Part shown: positions 45,760-58,292 of the stretch, piece after piece
How positions within the stretch are numbered: position 1 is the first letter of the stretch
How the letters are laid out: each line of letters starts with the position of its first letter
Assembly (NCBI GenBank): GCA_024138025.1
Contig: JAMXBD010000092.1
Location: 310,001-374,000, forward strand
Source of the DNA: Combretum micranthum
Taxonomy: Eukaryota; Streptophyta; Magnoliopsida; Myrtales; Combretaceae
Direction of reading: 5' to 3'
Length of the DNA: 64,000 bases
The notes under the pieces: model-generated
The model's database searches: none
Told to the model about the DNA's origin: nothing
What the model saw: only the letters and a program-made list of their open reading frames with translations
Translations under genes and position numbers: made by a program

Positions 45760-46780
45760 AGGATTTGACCAGGAGGTGTACATCTTCAGCTCCAATTGAG
45801 CAATCATTAGAGAACATACATTGTATTAAAAATGTTGTTGTTGCTCGATCTAGAGAAAATTCTACAGCAGGGTCTACCCCCATTACTCAGCCTTTTCCCA
45901 ACTGCTATGGTCAAGGAAAATTTCTACAAACTAAGGATCGTATAGTGATAACTACTAATACTAAGGAGGAAGATGATAGTGAGGAGGTTGATTACAAACC
46001 TTTAGTAAAGGCTAATATTCAAGGTAATCCTTTAATAGATGATGTTGCTGATGATGTAGAGGCTTATGAGATTCCTCTTGTTAATGAGGAAGACTTCTAC
46101 CCTCAAATAAATGACATTGCTAAAGATGATTTCAATAAGATGGTTGCACAGGATGGTGAAGAGCTTAGAAATGCGAAAGAGAGTTATGCTTAAGCTCACA
46201 ACACTTCATTAGTAGACCCTCGGTCTTACAACATCATAGTTGACATTACTACTACTAATGTTGCTGCAATTTCCAATATATTCCAATTATTGAAGAGTCA
46301 TAATAGAGAATAGTAGATAAGTCTATTGAAGTTGCAACTACATCATGTTCAGATGATATAGCTTCATTTCATGGTTATATTATGCCATCTCATTTAGTGA
46401 ATCCCTTATAGAGTCTTACTACTATAGATAAGGAATTTTGGGTTGGCTTTTCTTTATTGGGGACAGACTTGGCTACTGCGATGATGAAGATGCTTAGTGA
46501 AGCTATGCTATTGATGGATAGGTCCTAGAACTATTTATCAAAGACCAAATTAAAGCAACTTTTCAATATGGTGAGAGGGCCTATTTGATATAATTTAGGG
46601 TTAACATTTTATGGCATGTTGCTGCCAAGGCCAAGAGATGGCTAAGTTACCATGAAGCTAGGACCTGTTGTAACAAGATAACGGTAAAGATAGAGGAACT
46701 TCACAAAGAGGCTGAGGTGCCGAAGGCTAAAATGGAGACCATACTAGAGGATAGGGACTTAAAGTCCAGAGTATGCTTAG
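45760..46780 (+). pseudogene. Probable 3' part of the PMD gene
   Basis: After an acceptor-like ATACTTGTAG (45752-45761) an open frame of about 142 codons runs to 46193. It is Ser/Thr-rich, then strongly acidic (KEEDDSEEVDYKPLV, DDVADDVEAYEIPLVNEEDF). Broken frames continue with charged, coiled-coil-like words to about 46780 (KITVKIEELHKEAEVPKAKM). Position and style fit the variable tail of PMD proteins. I recognise no domain, so the link to the PMD gene rests on synteny alone. Confidence 0.4.
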
Positions 46781-47232
46781 ATCATTAGACATAGTGTAGA
46801 TTAGCTTCTATTTCAAGAACATCTTGTTATAACATACTTTTGGATTAATAGACTATTTGCCTTGATTCTACACTATTATTGCTTAGTATTGTTTTTGTTT
46901 GATTGTTTGCTCATATTATTGAATATCAAGGTGCCACTAAGGTTATTAGTAGTATGCACTTGTGCTTAGGAAATAGAGTTTTCACTCAGCAGTAGTATGT
47001 CATTGGGTAATGAATATTATTATGGATATTGTGTCGCGCATCGAAGCAATACTCTTACTTGCTAGCAACAATGTAATTTTGACTTAAATTAATTGATCAA
47101 TTGCGCTTTGAGTTGTGATAGTATCATGTGTATTGTAGGCTTGCTACCTTAGTGATCACGCTTAGTTGGTTAAGATGGTATTTCCCAATACTTAACCATT
47201 CTTTCCAATCCATTTATTTGCACCATGTTAGG
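46781..47232. other. Non-coding spacer after the PMD gene
   Basis: About 450 bp of T-rich DNA without an open frame or paired repeats that I can see. Confidence 0.5.
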
Positions 47233-48132
47233 TAGGGGTGTGCATGGTACGGTTCGATTTGGTTTGGTTTGGTTTGATCCTCAAACCAAACTAAACCATA
47301 TTTTATGGTTCGCTTTTTCTTTTAAATTCTAACCTAACCATATAGTTCCGTTCGTAATTTTTTTGAATTGAAAAAAAAAAGGTTTAATTTACAATTCGAA
47401 CCGTTTTTATTCATAAAATAAAAAATATATTCTATCAAACAACTTCCATTACATATTTCTTATTACTAATGCAAATATAAACAAAAATATTTGCAATTAA
47501 ACATTTATCAAATAAACATGTAAAACTTGTAGGAAGGAAGGGATTTCATCTATTAAAATTATAATCATGACTAGTCTCATTTTTTTAAACTATCTTGAAC
47601 CATAATGGTATAAAAGACATTATCTCAATATAAGACACAAAATTTAATTCGTTGTATGCTTCTAACTAACATATTATCAATTATATAAATCAATAAGTAA
47701 CTAAATAATATAAGTAGATTAATTAGTAAGACAAAAGGAAAAAAAAATATTCATAAGTTAGAATACTAGAAGCTAAAACCTAAAATCTATCTTATTTATA
47801 GACAACATAACAATTAAAACATAATATGACAAATATAAATTTATTCTCATGAATGATACATATCTATGTCCCAAATTTTAAAACAATTTATTTTTTTAAA
47901 TGAAATAATTAAGAGTAAAAATAATATGTTTAATTTTTTAAAAATATATAAAATTATTCAGTTTAGTTTGAACCATATGGTTCAGTTCGGGTCCCGAACC
48001 GAATTGTGAACTATTTGCTCTTCATTGAACTAAACCTGGATTGAGCCATTTAAAAAAAGAACCAAAATTTCAATTTAGTTTAGTCCGATTCAGGTCGGTT
48101 TGCAATTCGATTGGTTTTTTTGCACAACCCTA
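47233..48132. mobile_element. 900-bp hAT element
   Basis: Termini TAGGGGTGTGCA and, reverse-complemented, TAGGGTTGTGCA (11 of 12 identical), the same terminus type as the element at 43619. Flanks TGTTAGGT (47226-47233) and TTTTAGGT (48133-48140) match at seven of eight if the left T is shared with the terminus. Subterminal repeats of TTTGGTTTGG and CCAAAC words are seen at both ends; the interior is AT-rich without an ORF. It ends 18 bp before the CACTA terminus. Confidence 0.85.
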
Positions 48133-48171
48133 TTTTAGGTGTGTCATCATCACTACAAGAATTTTTATATT

Positions 48172-48204
48172 GGGTGACGTTTGCAAAAATTGCAAACGTC
48201 GCCC
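48172..48204. repeat. CACTA subterminal inverted repeat
   Basis: GGGTGACGTTTGCAA (48172-48186), AAA, TTGCAAACGTCGCCC (48190-48204): 14 of 15 bases pair. Related words recur at about 48247 (TCACGTTTACAAAAC) and 48308 (CCGTCGCTAGC). In CACTA elements such repeated motifs near the ends are transposase-binding sites. Confidence 0.85.
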
Positions 48205-48399
48205 ATCTTTTATAGTTTGGACTCATCTTCTAAATCATAGTATTAGTCACGTTTACAAAACATTATATGGAGCATTCATTTAATTTGTAACCCTTTTCTT
48301 ATATTAACCGTCGCTAGCTTTTCATTTAATAATTTCTCCACCCAAAAAAATTAAAAAATGAAATTCCTTAAAATCATCCAGCCATTTCGAAATCTTCGG

Positions 48400-48680
48400 A
48401 CTGAAGGAAAAACAGAACACGCTCATATTGACATGACCCTCCATCTTTTCTCTGTCCTACAACACCTCATCTTACAAACTTCGACTGATCTCCATCGTAC
48501 CACCACCACCTCCGGTTGATCTCTCCATTCCATCTCGGCTAATCCTCTGTTCTCTCTCCGGCTACTAGGTCTCTCCATCGTATTGATTTCATCTCTGAAA
48601 GTTGAGTCGAGAAGCATCGTACAAATCTTCGACTCCACAGTCCTTAATGATCTTTCATCAATGGAGACAGAACATCTAGG
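48400..48680 (+). promoter_or_regulatory. Probable leader exon of the CACTA transcript
   Basis: C/T-rich, GC-richer block (CCACCACCACCTCCGGTTGA, CTCTCCGGCTACTAGG) about 300 bp from the terminus, ending ATGGAGACAGAACATCTAG followed by GTTCGTTC, a possible splice donor. Composition and position fit a first, mostly untranslated exon. Inference only. Confidence 0.3.
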
Positions 48681-49876
48681 TTCGTTCTTATGTTTTTTTG
48701 ACTTTTATTAGTTTGACATACACATTTTTCTACTCCTGTTGCACAAATACTTATACTTTGATTAGGGCTTGCATTTAAGGGTTGTGGGGATTTTCTTTTT
48801 GTTGCTCATGTTTCTAAAATTTGTGCATTCTTTGATTGTTAGGATGTGAGTTTATAAATACTTTGTTAATTCTTATGATGTCTTCATTCGAATGTTCTGC
48901 TACATTGTACAAATAACATGTTATTTTACATAGATCACTTACTCAAGAAGATATACACTGGTACATTAGGTTTAGACTTAGTTTTATAAAGAACCCTGTT
49001 CTTCTTGTGCGGTTTATTGTCAACTGTAATGACAATATGACTAGGTTCATTGATGTAAAATAAGTTCCTAATACTATCTCCACATTTGTTATTAGGTTTT
49101 TGAGTAATACGTTATAGGAGTAGTCATCTTCTAGGATGAACTCTTCATTGTACATCACATCCCATCCTACTACTGTTAAATACCGTGGTACAGTCCCGAA
49201 CAGGTTGATCACCTGACGATTGAATATCGTATATATATGACTAGTAATAGACCATAGGCAATGTTGGATATTTAGCGAATGCTTTTAACAAGGTTACAAA
49301 GAATTCTTAGAGTTGAGTAAGGAAGGATGAAGAATTTGAGGCTAGTATTGGCATTGCATTGGGGTTAAAATGCTTATGTTGTTTTTCAAATAAAATGGGC
49401 TTGAGTTAAAATCTTGCTTAAAGTGCCCTGCTTTTCTCTTTACCATTTTGCTTTGAAGCATGGACTCTGTAATTCTTTTCACCATAGATTTCCTACCAAA
49501 CTTATCTTATCTAGCTACAAGATGAACCGACTTGATTCATTTTCACCCCCACTCCCAACATTGATTAAATACAAATTATGAATATTCTTATTGGATAATT
49601 AAAATTGTATTCAAAGTTGTGATGATCGAGCGTAATACAATGTTGATGAACTACCTGAACAGAACACATAGCATAAGATGATGATGTGATGGCTTAAAAA
49701 ACAATGGACAAGCCATCTAGTCAAAGTGAAAAAGTAGCAATAGCGATCTATTAAAAGGCAAGAACGCTCACTATTGATTTTGAACATATTAATAAAAGCG
49801 AAAAAAAAAAAAGAATTTTGTGGATGTTTTCCCTCATTACATTATGTCAATGGCTGAAACATGCACCGGTTGAAGC

Positions 49877-49986
49877 GTTAGTGCCCTGACCATAATGCTT
49901 TGTGATCTCTGTGATCTCGACATGGGGAGATTCAAGACTTTATGACCATAATGTTAGTGCCTTGACCATAATGCTTTGTGATCTCG
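49877..49986. repeat. Direct repeat, about 33 bp, offset 76 bp
   Basis: GTTAGTGCCCTGACCATAAT (from 49877) recurs with one change from 49953 (GTTAGTGCCTTGACCATAAT), both continuing GCTTTGTGATCTC. A local duplication. Confidence 0.8.
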
Positions 49987-51880
49987 ACTGTTAACTAAGC
50001 TTTCTTGGACGCGTCAGATCCTAGAAGAAATAACGTTGTCCATTAATTTGTAATACTGGGCTGTAATGTTCATTTACAGTCTCTTCCTATTTATGCTTAA
50101 GGATTTTCTTTATTGTCATGAGTTGTTCAATTATAGGCAATGACATCAACATGCAGTTTGGTTTAGGCTTCAGAGTGGCATGTATGGCTGCTTGCTCTTA
50201 GTTACTTTATGTTGTGGTTGTAATGTCAAAGATATCTAACATGATTTATCATTTTTCTCTTTTTAGTGATCAATTTGGATAAAAAAAAAAAACCATGAAT
50301 CTAGTTTAGAATACTTGTATTAGTGTTCCAAGGAGATAGAGGCATTAGATAGGATAGAAACATTCTTCCTAAATCCATGATCAAGAAAACTAAATAAACA
50401 TAGCTCAACAAAGTAAAGGAAGTAAATAAATATAGGGAGTTGAAAGCTAACAAAAACACTTTCCAACACCTTCCCTTAAGTTAAGGTAATGATATTATCC
50501 ATTCCTAACTCTCACAACATTGATTCAAATGTCGCTTTTTGCAAAGTCTTTGTAAGAACATCGACTTCTTGAAATCTTAAAGAAGATAAGTGATAGAGCA
50601 AAGACCCCTATTCAACTCATATGCTTCTTGGTGTAATCATGGAGAAAAATGTGGGTAATGCTAGGAGCTATCCTAGATTTTGTAATAGGTTTTTGCCTAT
50701 GATTCCATTATGTTCGAGGCAGGAACCAAGTCTAAGCTATTCTTGAAAATTCAATGTTGTCCCTTTCCGGAGTGATTTTCATTTGTCATGCTTACAAATC
50801 CATTGGAAGTTTTATTGGAGTAAATTTATATCAATGGATTATTTCAACAAGGGGAAGTTATTGAACTTGTCATATAGGAGAACCAGTGTTGATTTTGCAG
50901 AATTATTTTATGCAACTTCCTGTGTCTGTGTATAATGTTTTGGCTCAATTAATGAGTTTAAGCCCAAATTTCATTTGAAGGAAGTTATAACTTTAAAGAA
51001 GTTCTACTATCTTGACAATGTTATTTTTTATTTTGCAAAGGAGAAGTAATATGCTATATTTACTAGAAAAAAAGGATGATGTTTTGTAATTTTAACTTCT
51101 GAAGCAATAAATGGTTCAAAAAGGATGAAAAACAAGCTACATAATTTCTCCCACAGACCAAAAAATACAATACCTAATCTATCCTTTGATGGAGGACACA
51201 TAAAGTTCCAGTTTCATAGACACTTAAACCTCACATTAATAATAAGAGACTGATTTTTGTCTTTCAACAAGTTGGTTTCCAACTTCTTTTACAAATAATG
51301 ACTCTTTGCTTATTGGATGATCAATTATAGCACAAAGAACTGCATTCTAAAGAAGCAACAATGTAATGCAGAAATCATGTACAATCTTGTTGTCTCATAG
51401 AAAGATGGAATACTTAATTATAAGATAAAAGGGATCTGAATCCAATTTTGAAACTGAAGCTGATCCAGATCAGTTGTTGGCTATCACTGTCACTGTCCCC
51501 CATTGTTATGCTTAGAGTATATAGGGCCTGTGTAGATAGATGCATTAAGCTCAACCAAAAAGAAAGTAGAAATTTGTCATACAAAACTTACTAGCAATAC
51601 TTTATCCATTGCATATAAAAGCATATTTTACATAATTCTTTGTGCCAAATGTTTCTTTTATCCAAATTAAAAGCTCATCAACCAACTTGAGGTTTGGTTG
51701 TATTACTTGTTCTTTATAACTGTCATGTTAAAACTTTATTAAATCTACATATTATTCCACTATACTAAGCTTGTGTCTATCATACTTTCATGTAATTGCA
51801 TATGATCTATGCCTTTCCTTTTCCGGGGATTTATCTACCAACTATTGAACTGCATACCTTATATTTTTTCCTCCCCAGCT

Positions 51881-51991
51881 TTAGCCACATTGCTTGATAT
51901 AGTAGCAGGTTGTTCTAGTTGGTTTGTCTGATTAGTTAACCACATTGGCTAATATAGCAGCAAGTTGTCCTAGTTGGTTTGTTTGATTAGT
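51881..51991. repeat. Tandem duplication, 55-bp unit, two copies
   Basis: TTAGCCACATTGCTTGATAT... and TTAACCACATTGGCTAATAT..., each ending TTGGTTTGTYTGATTAGTT. About 85-90% identical by eye. Confidence 0.85.
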
Positions 51992-53221
51992 TTTCTGCAA
52001 TCTAAATACTAATTTAAGTATGACTTGGTTAATAGTTTTTTATATGTGTTAATCAACCAAAAAAAATTTCTAGCCATTTTCATGTCTTGATCTATACTCA
52101 AAGTTTGTTCGTTTAGCTTAGTGACTAAACTCTCTCTTATAGTACTATTTCTAGAAATCCCAATAGGCTATTTCTGGAATAGTCAGCAGGGCAATAGATC
52201 GGGGGTAATGGGGAAGAGAGAGAGAGAGGTTTATAGGCAGTGGCTAAGCTGATGGTAATGTTGGGGTGGAGGTTGTTGCGACAAGGTGGGGCTGATGAAT
52301 GTCTACTTTTTTTTGTTCCTTGGCTCCCTTTTCTTTTTATCTTCATTATAATTTTCTTTTATACTTTACTGAACATAACACAGCAAAATCAACACATACA
52401 CATTTGTAGAAAGTGCATGCAGCTTTTCTACAATATGCATTTCAAATTACTTAGAATTGCTACTGTGTAGACATAATACCTTGTGGTCCATGTGTTAATT
52501 AAAGTTTGTAAATTATTCAGTGGTTTATTTGACTCTCTGAGTTGAAACCTCTTTAATGTCTTGAGTAATTTCTCACTTTCTATAGATACCGAAGGAATGT
52601 GAGGATATAAGTAAACTATATAGTCAGTCAAATTTATGCTAGGCTTAGGATGTGGAATATGGGATCCAAATTTACAAACGAATATACTGTTCCTTCTTTT
52701 CTATTTTTTTTCAGCCTAAATAAATTGAGATTCAAGTTATAGTTATATTAAACATACTCTTAACAAGTATTAGTTGTAGACCAAGAAAAAGAGCTGGTTT
52801 ATGATGAGTGCTATTTCTTATAAATTCTGTGATGGGATGTTAAGATGGATGCAATTTATAACATCTTTTAACTAATTATTTTATGTTCTAGGGACCTATA
52901 TGATGTGTATTTTATTTGCTAGAAACTATGATAGTGGATTTATAGTCGAAATTTTTACATTGTGTTTCTGTCTCATCTGTGAAGGAAATTAAGGCTACCT
53001 TGTCTGGAGGATAGTCATTTTTTTTCATGTACTATTCAAAGACGAGGATCTGAGACGTTTCATTTGAACATGTGATTAATCTCACATTAAGGTTATGCTT
53101 AGTAATTTGATTTTGTAGTTCATTGAATGACTTAATGCTTGTTTTGTTAATACGGTTTCAAAATTGGGGTAAAGTTATGAATGAAAGTTTAGTTATCAGG
53201 GGGAGGGAGAGAGAGAAGGAA

Positions 53222-53263
<42 letters not shown>
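53222..53263. repeat. G42 homopolymer in a G-rich block
   Basis: Forty-two consecutive G preceded by GGGGGAGGGAGAGAGAGAAG and followed by TGGGAGGGTGGAAGGGTGGG. The whole block (about 53199-53286) is almost all purine, with multiple GGG runs capable of G-quadruplexes on the plus strand. Confidence 0.9.
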
Positions 53264-53264
<1 letters not shown>

Positions 53265-54954
53265 GGGAGGGTGGAAGGGTGGGGTGCGGCGCATCTATTT
53301 CACCTTTCTTTATTTGGTGTTTGCTAAATTTCACTACAGTATTACTATTTTATCATTTTTTTTTTCAATTTTACGGAAGGATTGAAATATGACTTTAGTA
53401 AAATTAACTAAAGGATGGCACAAAAACAAAATTTAAGACTAAATCATCATTATAAAGTTTTTTATTACTTTATTTGACTTTTATGATTTATTTTCAAAAT
53501 ATAAATTTAGCATTTTGATGAAACTGTTTAGATTAGAGAAAAAAAAGGGTTACTTGTGACTTCAGAATTTGAAAATTCAATCTGGTCCGACTCCCATCCT
53601 TGTTACTTGTATGGAACATAAGGAAACCTAAGTAATGGAGGAAAAATAGGAGAATCAATTCAGAAATAGAATGAACATAATTATGCTCTTTGTTATATGA
53701 AATTTTAGGTTACCTTACTCTGTTAAAGCTATGATGCTTCCTCTCAGAACTCAAGGGCAACCACAATAGGCATTTTAAGGGTTTACAACTGACTTCAATT
53801 CTTGATTTTCGTCTTTATGTTTTCAGTGATTTCATCATTTTTATTTTAATATTCCCACAAAGCAATCTATGACCTTCTTTAATGATTTTCTTTTCGATTG
53901 ATGGAGGTCTTGAAGTGCTTCGAAGTTCAGCTAGATGTTATTATATTTCTAAAACTGATCCCTAGTTTCCCAAAGGTAAAAAATTATTATATTTTTAAAG
54001 AGGTGATAATCGTTTTATTTTGATTGAAATGTGAACTAATACACTATCTTTTCTTTCTCCCAATTTTTTCCTTGTTTTGCAAGTACATGCTTCACAGATC
54101 CTTGGGTTTAAGTTTCAATTTTATCAAAGAGCAGAAGCAAATGGTTCAGTGTCATTTAAGCTCTACAAGCTAACTGCATTACTGGTGAAGAAAGACTTTA
54201 TTCATCTTGATAGTGTGAGAGTTTTCTTCATTGACTTTTTCTTTTGGTTATTAGTACATAATTTCTTTCCTAGTTAAACCTCATCATTTCTTGAAGTTCC
54301 AAAAACAATCCCTTACCAAAACTATTTCATTTATATATAATATGAATCTTATTTGCATTTATAATTTAACTTTATTGATCAGTTTATAAGTGAAAATTTT
54401 ATATTTTATGTGTATTTATTTCCTTACAAATACACGTTTAAAAACGATGAAACATACAGAGCCTGTAATATCAAATTTTCGACCCATAGTTCAAGTTTGT
54501 GCCATAGGTTCTTCTGTCTTGCCTGTAATTTGAGATACTGTGGCCTGGGTGCACAAAACTAGTCCTTTTCTTCGTGATGCAATGAGAATACTTGTATTAT
54601 ATAACAAAATACTAGGAATTTTCGCATGCGCTCTGTGTTATTCTTTCTTCATTTTCCGTGTATTTTCAGATAAGCGAAAAAAATCAGGAAAAATTACAAT
54701 CTCAATTTGCAGACAACTTCGCGATAATTCCACTATCTTAATGAAGACGATATGACATGGTATTATTAATTGTATCGTAATTTCTCCATATTAGAAGCTA
54801 AAACAATAAACTATCACATATTGTACATTGCATGACCATATTTTTAGGTCTTATCAAGGGATTTGAAATAAATAATTCATATATAACATCAGTTGTCGGC
54901 ATAGTCTAGGGTATGTTTGGATAGTATGCGGATCAAGAAAATAACAAGGAAGAT

Positions 54955-55340
54955 ATGACAGATTTTACTTTATTGGGGTAAATTTGATTTAGTTATTATT
55001 TATTAGATTTAATTTTAATAGAATTTGATATGATAGATATCTTATTGATGTAGGATAATGTAAGGAATAGCTCTTACACTAAATAAGATGTACGGCAATG
55101 TGAGAAATAGCTCTGTACTAAATTTGATATAGGATAGCAGAGATTTGATTTAGTTATTATATCTTTTTTTTATTAGATATGATTTTATTAGAATTTGATA
55201 GGATTGATATCTTATTTTAAATATTAAATCTTTTAATTTAGATATTATTTTATCCTATATATAGATAGATATTGTAATAAATATGATGATAATGAGTGAT
55301 TAAGATTTTGAATAAAATAATTTCTTTTCAAGGGTGTGGC
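54955..55340. repeat. LTR-like AT-rich block with internal direct repeat
   Basis: GATTTAGTTATTATTTATTAG (about 55008) recurs as GATTTAGTTATTATAT...TTATTAG (about 55147), both followed by ATAGAATTTGATA/TTAGAATTTGATA and GATATCTTATT. Within, AATAGCTCTTACACTAAAT and AATAGCTCTGTACTAAAT form a second pair. TCCTATATATAGATAGATAT at about 55251 looks like an LTR TATA box and AATAAAATAATT at about 55310 like a polyadenylation site. Possibly a decayed solo copia LTR; ends not found. Confidence 0.35.
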
Positions 55341-55530
55341 ACAAACTTTCAGCTTTTCAATTTTTTACTATATTTAAATACCTCTTGAGAAGACCATTGC
55401 AAGGATATAAATTTTATAAAATAGAAAAAAAAAATGAATAAGAAATGGGGAAGTTATAGCAATTAGAAGTTGGTAGTGCGAATGCGAACCTCCTATATGA
55501 TAATTGTTACCTCTTTGAGTTGACATGTGC

Positions 55531-55552
55531 TATATATATATATATATATATT
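55531..55552. repeat. (TA)11 microsatellite
   Basis: Uninterrupted TA alternation after GACATGTGC. Confidence 0.9.
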
Positions 55553-55984
55553 TACTTACTTCTATAGGTAATAGATTCATCAAAGTGCATGACAAGGAGC
55601 ATAAATGTTTAACTACTCCACATAAATATCTCTCTTTCCACTCATTTAAAAGGCATGTGGACGATAATATAAACTACACTAATGAAAACCTAGGAATACT
55701 TTATGCAATCATTGTCATGTTCATCATAGGAGAAAGACTAGAAAATGTGCTAATGTTTAGCTAAAAGGTGTATGAATTCATCCAAATAAAACATCTAATT
55801 TTCTCATCTAACTTTGGAACTGCATATTGAAGTTGCTACACAATCCTTGCAACTACATTATCTAATGCATGTTTAAATAAGTGTACTAGAGTGTTAAATT
55901 ATTGATTACAATGACTTTATTCATTTTATTAAACAATATTTTCAATCTTATAATTCTATTTTTCTATAGTTTCTCTTACAATAT

Positions 55985-58110
55985 ATGGATAAAAATTGGA
56001 TGAGTTGTGACATCGGAAGTGAAGAGTACCAACGAGGTGTAGAATTTTTTGTTGCATACATGCGATTGAAATATGGAGTAAACACGGAATTAAATTGTCC
56101 ATGTAGGAGATGTTTAAATCACAATTTGTACAATGTGAATGTGATTAGAGCACACTTGCTTATAGATGGTATAGACATAAATTACAATTGTTGGATATAT
56201 GGTATAGACATAAATTACATGGTGAGAAGCCGACTGTTGAATTGCCTAATGGATGTCGTGGCAGAATTCGTCATGTGGAGAGTGAAATGAGACCCATTGT
56301 AGAGGAGTACAATGTGGCAAATGATGATGAAATTGATGGATTTGATGAGATGCTTAAAGATTTAGGGGCATTTGTTGCCAATCAAGAGGAAGATTCAAGC
56401 GCTGGGATGGCTTCAATATTCCAATGGATTTTTTAGATGGATTAAGAGCTGATTCACAGTAAGAGCTCTATCTCGGGTGTAAGTTTTCAAAGTTCTCCTT
56501 TATTGTGAAGCTTCTCTACTTGAAAGTATATAATAAGTGGACGAATAAGTCATTTGATATGCTGCTACAACTTTTGCATGATGTTATACCTAATGGAGAG
56601 TCTCTTCCCAAGTCATACGATGATGCAAACAAGTACTTAAGGGGGTTAGGTATGGGTTATCATTGTATTCATGCACGTAAATATGATTGTTATTTATTCT
56701 GGGGTAGCAACAAGCATCTTACCAATTGCCTTACTTGTGGTACTTCTAGATATAAGATATCTACGGGGTCTAAGAAGCCCATTCCTCATAAGGTTCTACG
56801 CTACTTTCCAGTAAAACCAAGGTTGCAATGCCTTTTCATAAATCCAAAGATTGCTCAAAAAATGCGTTGGCATAAAGATGAACATAAGAGACAAGAAAAC
56901 ATGATGGGTCATCTAGCAGATGGGTTGTCTTGGATTAATTTTCACATTGAATATCCAGAGTTTGCAAAGGATAGTCGTAATGTGCGGTTAGGGTTAGCCA
57001 GTGATGGTTTTAATCCATTTGGTACCATGAGCCAGTCATGTAGCATGTGGCCTGTGGTGCTCCTTACATATAACTTACCACCATGGATGTGCATGAAGAA
57101 AGAGTATTTCATGATGTCGTTGTTAATCCCAAGGCCCAAAGCCCCGAGGAAGGAAATCGACGTCTGCATGCAACCTTTAATCGATGAGTTGAATGATCTT
57201 TGAGTTAATGGACTATGGACATACGATGCATACTTGAAGTCATCTTTTAAAATGCATGCTGCATTGATGTGGACCATCAATGACTTTCCAGCATATGGGA
57301 ATTTGTTTGGGTGGAGCACAAAAGGATACAGTGCTTGTCTCGTATGCGAAGACCAAACACCATCAATAAGACTTAATAGCAAGATTGGCTATGTTGGTCA
57401 TAGGATGTGGTTGCCAATGGAACATAGGTGGAGACATAGCTTGAAATTTGATGGAATGTGTGATAACCGTGAAGCTCCTAAACTATATTCTAGTGAAGAC
57501 ATTCTTCACCAATTACACACGATGACAGATGTGGGTATGGGAAAGCATCCAAGGAATGCTGAAAGAGTCCGTCGTGTTCGCGAATTCAACTAGAATAAAA
57601 AGTCCATATTCTTTCAATTGCCATATTGGTCAAAATTAAAGCTTAGACATAATCTCGATGTCGTGCACATTGAGAAGAATATTTGTGAGAATATAGTTCA
57701 CACAATGCTTAGGATTGAAGGAAAAACAAAAGACACTTATAAAAGCCAGGCATGATCTAGAGGAGCTTGGTATTCGGAAGGAGATACATCTACTAAAGTA
57801 GGCTGATGGAAAGTATTCAATGCCTTGTGCAAGTTATGCATTCAGTAACTCTGAAAGGAAATTATTTTGTCAATTTCTGAGGAATGTTAGATTACCTGAC
57901 GGTTATGCAACACACATAGGTAGGTGTGTGGACAATTCATGCTCAAAGCTTTCGGGTATGAAGAGCCATGATTGCCATGTGTTGCTTCAAAGGCTATTAC
58001 CTGTAGGTATTCGTCGCTTATTGCCTAAGGATGTCACCACAACCATATCCGAGCTTGGAACCTTTTTTGAGAGATTGTGTCGATGTACGTTGAAAATTGT
58101 AAGGATATGG
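55985..58110 (+). pseudogene. TNP2-like CACTA transposase, frameshifted and truncated
   Basis: It begins at ATG 55985 with a transposase-associated domain (MDKNWMSCDIGSEEYQRGVE, NCPCRRCLNH). A 17-bp local duplication at about 56200 shifts the frame. After several stops the central TNP2 domain is well preserved at 56480-57600: KWTNKSFDMLLQLLHDVIPN, LGMGYHCIHARKYDC, CGTSRYK, RKRFDMLL-free spacing, MGHLADGLSWI, GLASDGFNPFG, WTINDFPAYGNLFGWSTKG. Two conserved Trp codons have become stops (near 57201 and 57591). A one-base insertion near 57741 and TAG near 57799 follow. The DUF4218 start remains (SGMKSHDCHVLLQRLLPVGI, ELGTFFERLC) but stops at about 58105; the rest of DUF4218 and any DUF4216 are absent. 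Excision/insertion activity is lost. Confidence 0.92.
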
Positions 58111-58292
58111 GTTTTTTTTTTCTCTTTTTCCTTTTTAAAAACTCTGTCCACTTGCACTTATACAGTCAATTTTTTTTTTCTTTTAAGTCTATGCTAATTT
58201 CATCAGCTTTTATATGTTAAATGACGAGTTGCGAAGTTATTATGTTGTCTATTTTTCTATTACTAACTTATACCTCTTTTCTTCGACTGTAG
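58111..58292. other. Junction between the two CACTA genes
   Basis: About 180 bp of T-rich DNA with TTTTTTTTTTCTC runs that replaces the missing C-terminal half of the TNP2-like gene and ends with the acceptor-like CGACTGTAG. Confidence 0.5.

Larger units (their letters stand above)
48681..55984. other. 7.3 kb of CACTA interior without recognisable genes
   Basis: Either a very long first intron, captured DNA or later insertions. Contents: direct repeat at 49877/49953; tandem 55-bp duplication at 51881-51991; the G42 homopolymer at 53222-53263; LTR-like direct repeats at about 54960-55330; (TA)11 at 55531-55552. Open frames (for example 52240-52470, 54077-54277, 54540-54755) are short and show no family resemblance. 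Confidence 0.5.

Noticed and set aside
56942..57382. 146-codon ORF on the minus strand
   Set aside because: It is antisense to the best conserved part of the TNP2-like transposase, whose sense-strand motifs explain the open frame.
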